Source: Oculatellaceae cyanobacterium Prado106 (lineage in GTDB: Bacteria; Cyanobacteriota; Cyanobacteriia; Elainellales; Elainellaceae). From it: a DNA stretch of 32,434 bases. This document shows, in pieces, positions 1-7,354 of this stretch (position 1 is the first letter of the stretch; each line of letters begins with the position of its first letter). Under the pieces are notes generated by a model that did no database searches, had not been told where the DNA came from, and saw only the letters and a list, made by a program, of their open reading frames with translations. The stretch covers positions 1-32,434 of the forward strand of contig JALOOP010000098.1 of assembly GCA_025454315.1 (NCBI GenBank), in the 5' to 3' direction. Both the position numbers and the translations under genes were made by a program.

Positions 1-974
1 CAATTCACTGAAGTGCTGACTCTGATTCAATCGGCTCAGCAGCGCGTGATGGTTGCCGCTAACCAGGAACTGATCAAGCTGTATTGGAGCATTGGGGAAT
101 ATATTAGCGATCGCATCACCACCTCCCAATGGGGACAAAAAACAATCGAACAACTGGCCACATTCATCCAAACCCAAGAACCGGGCATCAAGGGCTTTGA
201 GAAGCGAAACCTTTACCGAATGCGACAGTTTTATGAGACTTATCCCAATCCTGAAATTGTGTCATCACTGCTGACACAATTAAGCTGGACTCACCATACA
301 ATTCTCATATCTCGTTGTAAAACCGACGATGAGCGGCGCTTTTACCTTCAACTCGCCGTTAATGAACGCTATAGCACCCGCGAATTGGATCGGCAAATTA
401 ATGTGGAATTTTCGAGCGTACCCGTCTGGCGGATATGAAACTGCCGCAGACTAGTCATCCTCGATCGCTCACTGGTATGTTTCGCGATAGCTATATTCTG
501 GATTTTCTCAATTTGCCACCGAATCACTCGGAGCGCGATCTAAAAACTGCTCTCATGTCCTGCCTCAGAGATTTCATCCTTGAGTTGGGGCGAGACTTTA
601 CCTTCTTGGGGCAAGAATATCGGCTGCAAGTCGGCAATAGTGATTTTGCGATCGACTTGCTCTTCTTTCACCGCGAACTTCAGAGCCTGGTTGCCTTTGA
701 GTTGAAAGTCGATAAGTTTCAACCGGAATATCTGGGACAGTTGGAGTTCTATCTGGAAGCACTCGATCGCGATATTAAGAAACCACACGAAAATCCCAGC
801 ATTGGTGTATTACTCTGTCGTGACAAAGACGATGAGGTGGTTGAATATGCCCTCAGTCGATCGGTTAGTCCGACTGTCGTCGCTGAATACGAAATTAAGC
901 TGATTCCCAAAGAGGTGCTTCGGAGGAAACTCAATGAGTTTTATGAATTACTCTCAAGTAGAAATAGTTCGTGA
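1..974 (+). pseudogene. DUF1016/YhcG-type PD-(D/E)XK nuclease, 5'-truncated by window edge, frameshifted
   Basis: Two adjacent reading frames together encode one DUF1016 (YhcG-like) protein. The first (frame 1, to the stop at 436-438) carries the DUF1016 N-terminal helical domain (NQELIKLYWSIGEYI, LSWTHHTILISRC). The second (frame 3, to 974) carries the C-terminal PD-(D/E)XK nuclease domain, with the acidic residue in FAIDLLFFHRE and the ExK motif in VAFELKVDKF. Read in frame 3, bases from 411 give FERTRLADMKLPQ, which continues the family sequence after frame-1 RQINVE. A single lost base near 406-411 therefore explains the break. The frame is open to the left edge, so the true start lies outside. 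The family is linked to restriction-type or mobile loci; no partner gene is visible here. A sequencing error in the T-rich junction could also produce this. Confidence 0.82.
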
Positions 975-992
975 TTTTTATATTGAGTGGGT

Positions 993-1032
993 GTTGATGG
1001 ATAGAAATAAAAGTTGATGGATAGAAATAAAA
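993..1032. repeat. 20-bp perfect tandem duplication
   Basis: The unit GTTGATGGATAGAAATAAAA occurs at 993-1012 and again at 1013-1032 without a mismatch. It lies between the broken nuclease gene and the terminator. The perfect identity suggests a recent slippage or duplication event. Confidence 0.9.
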
Positions 1033-1068
1033 AAAGAGGTGTGGAGGATTTGCCTCCACACCTCTTTT
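1032..1068. terminator. bidirectional rho-independent terminator between the nuclease relic and sigA
   Basis: A perfect 16-bp stem (1032-1047 with 1053-1068) closes a 5-nt loop ATTTG. The arms begin with AAAA and end with TTTT, so each strand has a U tract after the hairpin. It sits between the converging ends of the nuclease pseudogene (+) and sigA (-) and can serve both. Confidence 0.88.
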
Positions 1069-1086
1069 CTTTGCTGAATTCAGCCG

Positions 1087-2217
1087 TTAGCGAATGTATT
1101 CCTTCAGGACGCTGTTGCGGTTGGGATGGCGCAACTTGCGGAGGGCTTTCGCTTCGATTTGGCGAATGCGTTCGCGGGTGACGTTGAAGATTTGGCCGAT
1201 TTCTTCGAGGGTTTTCATGCGGCCATCGTCTAGACCATAGCGGAGACGGAGGACATCGCGTTCGCGGGGGCTGAGGGTGCCCAGGACGCTTTCCAGGTCT
1301 TCGCGCAGGAGGTTTTTGGAGACTTGATCTTCGGGAGTTTCACCGTCGGATTCGATGAAGTCGCCGAGACGGGAGTCTTCTTCTTTACCAATGGGGGTTT
1401 CTAGGGAAATGGGGAGTTGGGCAGACTTGGCGATGAAGCGCAATTTCTCGATGGTCATTTCCATGCGAGTGGCGATTTCTTCTTCGGTGGGTTTGCGTCC
1501 CATTTCTTGGGAGAGCAGTTTAGTGGTCTTTTTGATGCGGGAAATGGTTTCGTAAAGGTGAACCGGGAGACGAATGGTGCGGGACTGATCGGCGATCGCC
1601 CGAGTGATGGCCTGACGAATCCACCAGGTTGCGTAGGTTGAGAACTTGTAACCTTTTTCATGGTCAAACTTCTCAGCAGCGCGGATCAAACCTAAGCTGC
1701 CTTCCTGGATCAGATCCTGGAACGACAAGCCCCGGTTCATGTATTTTTTGGCGATCGACACCACCAATCGGAGGTTGGACTGCACCATTTTTTCTTTGGC
1801 ACGACGGCCTTCATGCAGCCGCCGACGGAACTTGGGCACGGGTTGGTCTACTTCCTTTGCCCACAGTTCCAGTTCGCGTTCAAAATCTTGAGGATTGCGC
1901 TCCAAGCGCTCACTGAGCCGATCTCGAATGCGTTCCAGTTCTAGTAAATCAGCGATTTTGCGCGCTAGCTCAATTTCTTCATCCGCTCTCAGGAGGCGAA
2001 TGCGGCCAATTTCTTGCAAATAGAGCCGAATTGAGTCTTCCGTGTAATGCTTCTTCTTTGCTTGAGTCCGCCGACGACCGCCTTTCGGAGATTTCTCGTC
2101 TTCCTCATCAGACTCAGCATCGAATAGGTCGTCTCGATCATCTCCTGAATCCAGTAAAGGATCATCCAAATCACTTTCAGGGCTCATGGTTTCGAGTACG
2201 TTGTTAGCCTGGGTCAT
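1087..2217 (-). CDS. sigA: principal RNA polymerase sigma factor SigA (group 1 sigma-70)
   Basis: The 376-residue protein is the primary sigma-70 factor, which directs RNA polymerase to housekeeping promoters. An acidic and basic N-terminus (residues 1-56) leads into region 1.2 (about 57-92, [16 protein letters not shown]). Region 2 spans about 140-210, with [12 protein letters not shown], the [18 protein letters not shown] core-binding helix and the [15 protein letters not shown] region 2.3/2.4 for promoter melting and -10 contact. Region 3 lies at about 215-300. Region 4 (about 310-376) has the helix-turn-helix [20 protein letters not shown] that reads the -35 element. The length matches cyanobacterial SigA, and the full region 2-4 set argues against a short group 2 sigma. 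The ATG at 2217 has GAGGAG (complement of 2224-2229) six bases upstream. The long, structured leader side is unusual. Confidence 0.95.
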   Translation of the reverse strand: MTQANNVLETMSPESDLDDPLLDSGDDRDDLFDAESDEEDEKSPKGGRRRTQAKKKHYTEDSIRLYLQEIGRIRLLRADEEIELARKIADLLELERIRDRLSERLERNPQDFERELELWAKEVDQPVPKFRRRLHEGRRAKEKMVQSNLRLVVSIAKKYMNRGLSFQDLIQEGSLGLIRAAEKFDHEKGYKFSTYATWWIRQAITRAIADQSRTIRLPVHLYETISRIKKTTKLLSQEMGRKPTEEEIATRMEMTIEKLRFIAKSAQLPISLETPIGKEEDSRLGDFIESDGETPEDQVSKNLLREDLESVLGTLSPRERDVLRLRYGLDDGRMKTLEEIGQIFNVTRERIRQIEAKALRKLRHPNRNSVLKEYIR

Positions 2218-2351
2218 GCCGCGCTCCTCATGCTCCTTGTGTCAAAAAGTAGAAAATTAAACCTTTGAGAACATCACGACTCACACTTTGCGCGGTTTCG
2301 CGCAAGTTGACGAATCGTCTGGGTCAATCTAATGGAGTGCAAAGACTCAAC

Positions 2352-2357
2352 ATTATA
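2352..2357 (-). promoter_or_regulatory. candidate -10 box of the sigA promoter
   Basis: The minus strand reads TATAAT here, a perfect -10 consensus, about 135 bases upstream of the sigA start codon. A -35-like TTGGCG occurs further upstream, but with a 19-base spacer that is longer than ideal. The assignment is by motif only. Confidence 0.45.
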
Positions 2358-2635
2358 TAGATTGCATGAGACAAATCGCCAACTCAGAGGCACAGGACTT
2401 CCTGACAAATGGCAGGCTGGGTAGAACAACCGCCAACGCAGAAGAAGCGCCAAAACAGGGATCTATCTTAAGGTCTATGTCTAGACCTCTCCGATTGTAA
2501 CTTTTCTCACAAAAGTTGCACCCACATTTTTGTGTCTCATTATTGAATTGCGATACAAATTCTTAAATCAAGTGCGAAAACTAAATTAGCTAGCCGAATC
2601 GATTAAGCTGCTGCTTAGGATATATGGTCACTCTC

Positions 2636-2724
2636 TAAACGTTCAGGGTTATGGCATCAGCACTGTTTTCTAAAGCAGGGCAAACGACCCTCATGCTTGC
2701 TGGATCATAACGAATGAACGCTTA
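2636..2724 (+). ncRNA. candidate structured RNA or DNA element (unnamed)
   Basis: Pairing is seen in four nested blocks: TAA with TTA (2636-2638/2722-2724), CGTTCA with TGAACG (2640-2645/2715-2720), GTTATG with CATAAC (2648-2653/2706-2711) and CAGCA with TGCTG (2658-2662/2698-2702). Small internal loops separate the blocks. An inner hairpin AGGG/CCCT (2677-2680/2688-2691) lies inside. The total is about 20 paired bases in the main stem. The element matches no RNA family I recognise, and transcription is not shown by the sequence. Strand and ends are provisional. Confidence 0.3.
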
Positions 2725-2909
2725 AAACCCACACCCACAATTAAACGCAAAAGTTTTAAGGGGTTTCCCAACTTGAGTCTCAAATGGCTTCAACAGGGAG
2801 AAGACCTTTAAGATTTAGCAATTTGAGATTAAAGCAATTTGAGAATAGAAGGTGGGATCAGCAATTGAATTGAGTTTGGATCAGCAACCCAACTCACTCA
2901 ATCACTGTG

Positions 2910-2923
2910 ATGATGATCATCAT
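2910..2923. promoter_or_regulatory. 14-bp perfect palindrome
   Basis: ATGATGATCATCAT is a perfect palindrome centred on GATC in otherwise non-coding DNA, about 320 bases upstream of the gene at 3243. It could be a dimeric regulator site; no regulator can be named. Confidence 0.35.
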
Positions 2924-3242
2924 AATCGATGCCATCCCATAAGTGGGAAAATTAAGGGAGTTTTGGCGCAACTTTTGTAAGAAAAATATCTTGGATCGCA
3001 TCCGCGTTTCTACGTGAGTTTAGAAAATCGAGAATTGACAAGGCTTCAGAGAAATAACGAAGTGCTTTGTTAAACACTTTGTAAACTTATCAATAGATAT
3101 CTGCCTTGATCCAAACGGTAAAGCTCCTCATCCTAAGAGAATGCACGGTGAACGATACCAGCGCACAGATGGAGCTTTAAATGTGACAATGCTTAAAAAT
3201 CAAGCTTAAAAATCGAGCTTAAAAATTGGGATTGCAGTCAGG

Positions 3243-3512
3243 ATGCCTAAGAAGCAGAAATTTCCTTATTTAGTCGGCTCGAAATGGACAGCCGCTGAAC
3301 AAACCTGGGGATGGCGACATTTTCAGGTGGTGAATCGCAAAAACCAAGGTCAGTGGGTGTTTGCTGAGATGGTTGCGGCCTGTGACCCGACTGTGCGATT
3401 TTGGCTCAATGCCAGACAACTCAAGGACAAGACCCTTTGGCAGTCGGGCTGGCAATCCCTACAAGAAATGGCTGAAGGTGAGCCTCTACCTGACCTAAAT
3501 TTGGATCTTTAA
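3243..3512 (+). CDS. Trp-rich small conserved protein (TIGR02450/DUF2389 family)
   Basis: The 89-residue protein opens with MPKKQKFPYLVGSKWTA and has regularly placed tryptophans (GSKWTA, TWGWRHF, GQWVFAEMVAACD, VRFWLNARQL, LWQSGWQSL). This pattern is typical of the small Trp-rich family TIGR02450/DUF2389 found in cyanobacteria and proteobacteria. No biochemical function is established for the family, and no signal peptide or membrane segment is seen. The length agrees with the family. The secreted Cys-repeat gene follows closely on the same strand, so co-transcription is possible, although the two proteins share no obvious function. Confidence 0.8.
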   Translation: MPKKQKFPYLVGSKWTAAEQTWGWRHFQVVNRKNQGQWVFAEMVAACDPTVRFWLNARQLKDKTLWQSGWQSLQEMAEGEPLPDLNLDL

Positions 3513-3577
3513 GCATTTGGATCTGTAAGAAGATGTTTCAACTCAACATAAATCTGGAGCAGCAAGGAATGCGGTTG

Positions 3578-3943
3578 ATGCGATCGCCCTGGATTCCTGG
3601 CGGTGTCGTTTTAGGATTGGCGATCGCCACCTGGACAGCGCCTGCCCCAGCCAACCCCAGCGATCGCATCTCCGGCTACTATGTCTGTCTCAACAACCCC
3701 GCCCCCGAATGCCGCAACCCCGATCGCCAAGTATCCCCAGGATACGCCTGTCTCAACAACCCCAACCCCGACTGTGGCAACCCTCCCCGCCCCCAGACCG
3801 CTCTCAGTCCAGGCCGCTGGGGCTGCCTCATGAATCAGAATGTCCTATGTGGCAATCCCATTCGCTACTCTGTAGAAAATGAAGAAACCTGGGAAAGCCG
3901 TTTTCGCCACCCTGAATCTTTACCTAACGAGCCAGCGCCTTGA
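3578..3943 (+). CDS. secreted small protein with three CX7CxNP repeats
   Basis: From the ATG at 3578 the protein has 121 residues. It has a classical signal peptide (MRSPWIPGGVVLGLAIATWTAPAPA) with a likely cleavage near APANP. The mature part holds three copies of a Cys motif: CLNNPAPECRNPDR, CLNNPNPDCGNPPR and CLMNQNVLCGNPIR. In each, two cysteines are separated by seven residues and followed by x-N-P. This suggests three disulfide-closed loops in an extracytoplasmic protein. An in-frame ATG at 3533 would add 15 residues, but AAGGA at 3564-3568 sits nine bases before 3578 and the signal peptide begins cleanly there. I do not recognise a named family. A purine tract begins directly after the stop codon. 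Confidence 0.7.
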   Translation: MRSPWIPGGVVLGLAIATWTAPAPANPSDRISGYYVCLNNPAPECRNPDRQVSPGYACLNNPNPDCGNPPRPQTALSPGRWGCLMNQNVLCGNPIRYSVENEETWESRFRHPESLPNEPAP

Positions 3944-3945
3944 TC

Positions 3946-3987
3946 GGGGGGAAAGGGAAAAGGGGAAAGGCGAAAGGGGGAACCCCC
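3946..3987. repeat. purine (GGGGAAA) tract ending in a GGGGG-AA-CCCCC hairpin
   Basis: A G/A tract begins two bases after the stop of the secreted protein and ends in a GGGGG/CCCCC pair (3976-3980 with 3983-3987). It faces the C/T tract at 4117-4155 in inverted orientation. Confidence 0.75.
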
Positions 3988-4116
3988 GTCTCAATTCAAG
4001 GATTGACAAGGAGGATAGGAATAATAAAGAAGAGATGGGAGACTCGGATCAAGATGATGAAGAGACAGAGGAATGACATTGTTTGAGCCGATCTCTATCG
4101 CATTCTCAACCAATTA

Positions 4117-4155
4117 TCCCCCCTTTCCCCTTTCCCCTTTTCCCTTTCCCCCTCT
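4117..4155. repeat. pyrimidine (CCCCTTT) tract, inverted partner of 3946-3987
   Basis: C/T runs of the form CCCCTTT and CCCCTTTT abut the stop codon of the minus-strand gene at 4154. With the purine tract at 3946-3987 they could form a long imperfect stem between the two converging genes. Confidence 0.75.
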
Positions 4156-4387
4156 AAGGCAGGGTCTGCCAAGCCTGAACCACAATATCGCTCAAACGGC
4201 GGCGGGAGTCGCGATCGAGGAGGCGATCGTCGGCCAGGACTTCGGCCTTGAGTTCTTCGAGGGATTGGCCTTTGGAGCGCGCCATTAGGACAACTCCGGC
4301 GATCGCCGCGACAATCAGTTCTTCGTTAATTGTTTTATGTTGCAGCGCCACGATTTCTTGTGGGTTCACTGGGATGGGATAATGCAT
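4154..4387 (-). CDS. small conserved cyanobacterial protein, unknown function
   Basis: The 77-residue protein starts MHYPIPVNPQEIVALQHKTI and ends VVQAWQTLP. It combines a short alanine- and valine-rich helix (ELIVAAIAGVVLMAR) with a charged region (GQSLEELKAEVLADDRLLDRDSRRRLSDIV). No catalytic motif or signal peptide is visible. The sequence style, with a conserved hydrophobic core and good codon use, supports a real gene rather than a chance frame. I recall similar short proteins in cyanobacteria but cannot attach a function. The gene is convergent with the secreted protein to its left, and its stop codon overlaps the pyrimidine tract. Confidence 0.65.
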   Translation of the reverse strand: MHYPIPVNPQEIVALQHKTINEELIVAAIAGVVLMARSKGQSLEELKAEVLADDRLLDRDSRRRLSDIVVQAWQTLP

Positions 4388-4629
4388 TGCTGAAACCTAT
4401 GAAAATTCCTGCTACTTTTTTCTGCTCAAGCTGATTTGTTAGCTTCTTCTGTTAAAAATTTCTTAACCAAAAGGGTAAAAATTATCGAAACCTTTTAACG
4501 AAATGTTTTTGTGATTGGAAGTGTAGCGTACTTTTGAGCGTTGTCAAGTGATATCCGTCTCTATTTCGGGGGCAATCACAAGAAAATTTATGAGATATTT
4601 AAATTTCACGGGAGAATCAAACATCTGAG

Positions 4630-6822
4630 ATGAGAGAAGTTCTTTACCTCGAAGTTCCAACCCCGGATACCACAGCCGTTCGGGACTGGTTGCAGCGATC
4701 GTTCGAGCCATCGCCTGAGATGGGTTCCATCCAAAAACGAGTTACACCGGACGGCATTCACTGGGTTCCGGCCAATCCTCCTGCCAAGGGTTCTAGCAAG
4801 GGTTCTAACGGTTCTAGCGGTTTAACCCCGGAGCTTGCCGTCTTCGTTTGGCCCTTGCAGCGCACCACTTATTTAAAGGTGTTCCGGTGGAACAGCGGCG
4901 AAACATCTGCTGAAAATCGCCCCTTCCCCCAGGAATCCAGTCTTCTCCGGCAATTGACGCAAGCCCTGCGGCACCAATTTCCCAACCGCTACCCTGCGCC
5001 CCCTCAGATTGATCTGTCCCAGCAGTCTATTTTTGAGGCGTTAGCACCTTACTATCCCAAGACCGTTCACCATTTTCGGGATATTCCTAACGGCGAGTTT
5101 GACCTGACCCGCGTCTATTGGTGGGAGCAGCGTTGGCGGGAAGGCGTTCGCCAACCCAAAACGCCGCAACAGGTGATTTTCTCGGTTCCCACTCCAGATG
5201 AATCCGTGACAACCCTCCCCGACCAGCGCTTTGATCTGATCTATGTGGGGGGTGCTTTGGGGGTGATCCATGCGGCGGTCATGGCGCGTCTGGGTTACCG
5301 GGTGCTGCTGCTAGAGCGGCTTCCTTTTGGCCGGATGAATCGGGAATGGAATATTTCGCGGTCTGAGTTCCAGAGTTTGCTGGATCTGGGACTGTTTTCC
5401 CCGGCTGAATTTGAGAGTGTGATTGCGCGAGAATATATCGACGGCTTTCATAAGTTTTTTGATGCCAATAATCCGCCCCAGGCCAAGGCTCCGATTCTCC
5501 ATACGCCGACTGTTTTGAATGTGGCGATCGACGCGGACAAACTGCTCAAGATCTGTGGGGAAAAACTCCGAGCGGCAGGCGGCGAAATTTGGGACGAAAC
5601 CGAGTTTGTCCGAGCTGAAATCTCCGATCAGCAGGTTCAAGTCCAGGCCACTCATTTACCCACAGAGTCTCCTCGCTCTGCTCAAGGAAGGCTACTGGTC
5701 GATGCCATGGGAACGGCTTCCCCGATCGCATGGCAACTCAACGGTGGACGGGCTTTTGATAGCGTTTGTCCGACAGTGGGCGCAGTGATTGACGGCGGCT
5801 TTGAACCGGGGGTCTGGGATTTTCAATATGGCGATGTCTTGAATAGTCACGGCGATATTTCTCGGGGGCGGCAGTTGATCTGGGAGCTATTCCCCGCACG
5901 CGATCAGGAACTGACCTTTTATCTGTTCCACTACCACCAGATTCATCCCGAAAATCCCGGATCGCTGTTGGAAATGTATGAAGATTTCTTTACCATTTTG
6001 CCCGAGTATCGCCGCTGCGATATGGAGCAACTGAAGTGGAAGAAAGCAACTTTTGGCTATATTCCAGGACATTTTAGTGTGGGTGGGGGCGATCGCCAAA
6101 TTGCCTTCGATCGACTAGTGGCGATCGGTGACGCGGCTTCTCTGCAATCACCCCTGGTTTTCACTGGATTTGGCTCCCTGGTTCGCAATCTTCCCCGCTT
6201 GACCGATTTGCTCGACACCGCCCTACGCCATGATTTGCTCAAAGCCCAGCATCTCAATCCCATTCGCGCCTTCCAGAGCAACACGGCGGTTACCTGGATG
6301 TTTTCCAAGGGCATGATGGTGCCCACGGGGCGATTCCTTGCGCCCTACAAGGTAAACGCCATGCTCAATACCTTCTTTGGCATTTTGGCGACCGAACCGC
6401 CCGAAATTGCTGAGCGCTTTATCAAAGACCGCGCGGGCTGGCTGGTGTTTAACCGGATGGCGCTGAAGGCGGCCTGGATGAATCCGGCACTGCTCTTTTG
6501 GATTTGGGAACTCGCAGGTTCAAAAGATCTGTTACGCTGGGTCGGCAGCTATTTGATTTTTACGGGAACCGCATTGCTCAGTTGGCTGTTTGCCTGGGTG
6601 CCCAATGTCGCCCTAGCCATTCAATCCTGGTTAGAACCTCGCTATCCAGCGCTCTGGCTCTGGCTCCTGACGAAAAGCTACGCCCTCACCTTTGGAATTG
6701 GAAAACCTCGCCCCGAACTCGTTAGAATTAGAAATCGTCCGCGCTCATCCTTGAGTAAGACGCTGACTCCACCCCCCGCACGGGTTGAAGCCCCCGCTGC
6801 CAAACCCGACTCGTCGCTGTAG
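4630..6822 (+). CDS. cruA: CruA/CruP-family flavoprotein, probable lycopene cyclase CruA
   Basis: The 730-residue protein contains a Rossmann-type FAD-binding start at about residues 201-230 (FDLIYVGGALGVIHAAVMARLGYRVLLLER), followed by FGRMNREWNISRSEFQSL. The latter is the signature of the CruA/CruP group, which in cyanobacteria converts lycopene to carotenes. A second flavin-site region is LVAIGDAASLQSPLVFTGFGS (about 495-515). The last 200 residues contain hydrophobic stretches (LLFWIWELAG, YLIFTGTALLSWLFAWVP) that suggest membrane association. About 200 residues precede the FAD domain (MREVLYLEVPTPDTTAVRDWLQ onward). CruA is favoured over CruP by this length and by the GGALGV variant, but the split is not certain. 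The gene stands alone, with an AT-rich 240-bp upstream gap and rpoZ 91 bp downstream. Confidence 0.75.
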   Translation: MREVLYLEVPTPDTTAVRDWLQRSFEPSPEMGSIQKRVTPDGIHWVPANPPAKGSSKGSNGSSGLTPELAVFVWPLQRTTYLKVFRWNSGETSAENRPFPQESSLLRQLTQALRHQFPNRYPAPPQIDLSQQSIFEALAPYYPKTVHHFRDIPNGEFDLTRVYWWEQRWREGVRQPKTPQQVIFSVPTPDESVTTLPDQRFDLIYVGGALGVIHAAVMARLGYRVLLLERLPFGRMNREWNISRSEFQSLLDLGLFSPAEFESVIAREYIDGFHKFFDANNPPQAKAPILHTPTVLNVAIDADKLLKICGEKLRAAGGEIWDETEFVRAEISDQQVQVQATHLPTESPRSAQGRLLVDAMGTASPIAWQLNGGRAFDSVCPTVGAVIDGGFEPGVWDFQYGDVLNSHGDISRGRQLIWELFPARDQELTFYLFHYHQIHPENPGSLLEMYEDFFTILPEYRRCDMEQLKWKKATFGYIPGHFSVGGGDRQIAFDRLVAIGDAASLQSPLVFTGFGSLVRNLPRLTDLLDTALRHDLLKAQHLNPIRAFQSNTAVTWMFSKGMMVPTGRFLAPYKVNAMLNTFFGILATEPPEIAERFIKDRAGWLVFNRMALKAAWMNPALLFWIWELAGSKDLLRWVGSYLIFTGTALLSWLFAWVPNVALAIQSWLEPRYPALWLWLLTKSYALTFGIGKPRPELVRIRNRPRSSLSKTLTPPPARVEAPAAKPDSSL

Positions 6823-6913
6823 AAACCATCGTTCCATTCCACGATGTGATCATTCTCCAGTCCTCCATGTCTACAATTCGATCACGACCTTCTAAGGGAT
6901 AGACAAAACTGCC

Positions 6914-7180
6914 ATGTTTGTAAGCAAAAACAACAACCGCTCGGGTTCCGCAGCCAAACGCAACGCTAACCTCGACACCAGCCAACTGATGCGTCGCGCT
7001 GAAGATCTGGTCAATGCGGCTTCAAACCGCTATCGGATTACGGTTCAGGTGGCTACTCGGGCACAGCGTCGCCGCTTTGAGGAATTTGACAGCATGGATG
7101 ACCCGAAGATGAAGCCTGTGATTCGGGCGATCGTCGAAATGTCCGATGAGTTGACCCAACCCGAAATTATTGGGGAGTAG
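6914..7180 (+). CDS. rpoZ: RNA polymerase omega subunit
   Basis: The 88-residue protein carries the cyanobacterial omega signature: [35 protein letters not shown] followed by [33 protein letters not shown]. Omega binds the beta-prime subunit and helps polymerase assembly and sigma recruitment. The length is normal for cyanobacteria. The first 20 residues are basic and variable, as in homologues. The gene follows cruA by 91 bp on the same strand, and a symmetrical hairpin lies behind it at 7235-7281. Confidence 0.93.
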   Translation: MFVSKNNNRSGSAAKRNANLDTSQLMRRAEDLVNAASNRYRITVQVATRAQRRRFEEFDSMDDPKMKPVIRAIVEMSDELTQPEIIGE

Positions 7181-7234
7181 GGAGTAGGAGAACTTGGTTT
7201 AGCGATGAACCAGTCGTTATAGTGAGCCGAGATG

Positions 7235-7281
7235 TTTTTTGAAGGGAGGGGTGGGCACAGCCTATTCCTCCCTTTAAAAAA
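7235..7281. repeat. 15-bp inverted repeat (hairpin) between rpoZ and the next gene
   Basis: Bases 7235-7249 pair with 7267-7281 (TTTTTTGAAGGGAGG against CCTCCCTTTAAAAAA) with one G-T pair and a 17-base loop. The T run lies before and the A run after the stem on both strands, so it is not an ordinary terminator. Its place suggests processing or regulation of the rpoZ downstream region. Confidence 0.6.
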
Positions 7282-7354
7282 TGTCTCAGATATTAATCAG
7301 ATATTAGATAGAACGCGACATAGAATATTGCTGGATTTTGAGGAGGTTGGGTTG

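Larger units (their letters stand above)
2218..3242. other. 1-kb non-coding region upstream of sigA, rich in inverted repeats
   Basis: No convincing reading frame occurs on either strand. Small hairpins lie at 2471-2488 (7-bp stem) and 2499-2517 (7-bp stem). A nested stem spans 2636-2724. An 8-bp inverted repeat pairs 2721-2728 with 2753-2760. A 14-bp palindrome lies at 2910-2923. Near-identical inverted 18-mers lie at 2502-2519 and 2968-2985. Direct repeats AGCAATTTGAGA (2817-2828, 2833-2844) and GGATCAGCAA (2855-2864, 2878-2887) add to this. The region is more AT-rich than its surroundings. It must contain the sigA promoter on one side and the promoter of the gene at 3243 on the other. Confidence 0.6.

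Noticed and set aside
3879-4288. Plus-strand frames across the purine and pyrimidine tracts
   Set aside because: They are low-complexity and overlap the better-supported minus-strand gene at 4154-4387.
7232-7354. Upstream extension of the secreted Pro-rich-tail protein
   Set aside because: It would start within a hairpin and has no ribosome site; GTG 7355 has AGGAGG and a clean signal peptide.
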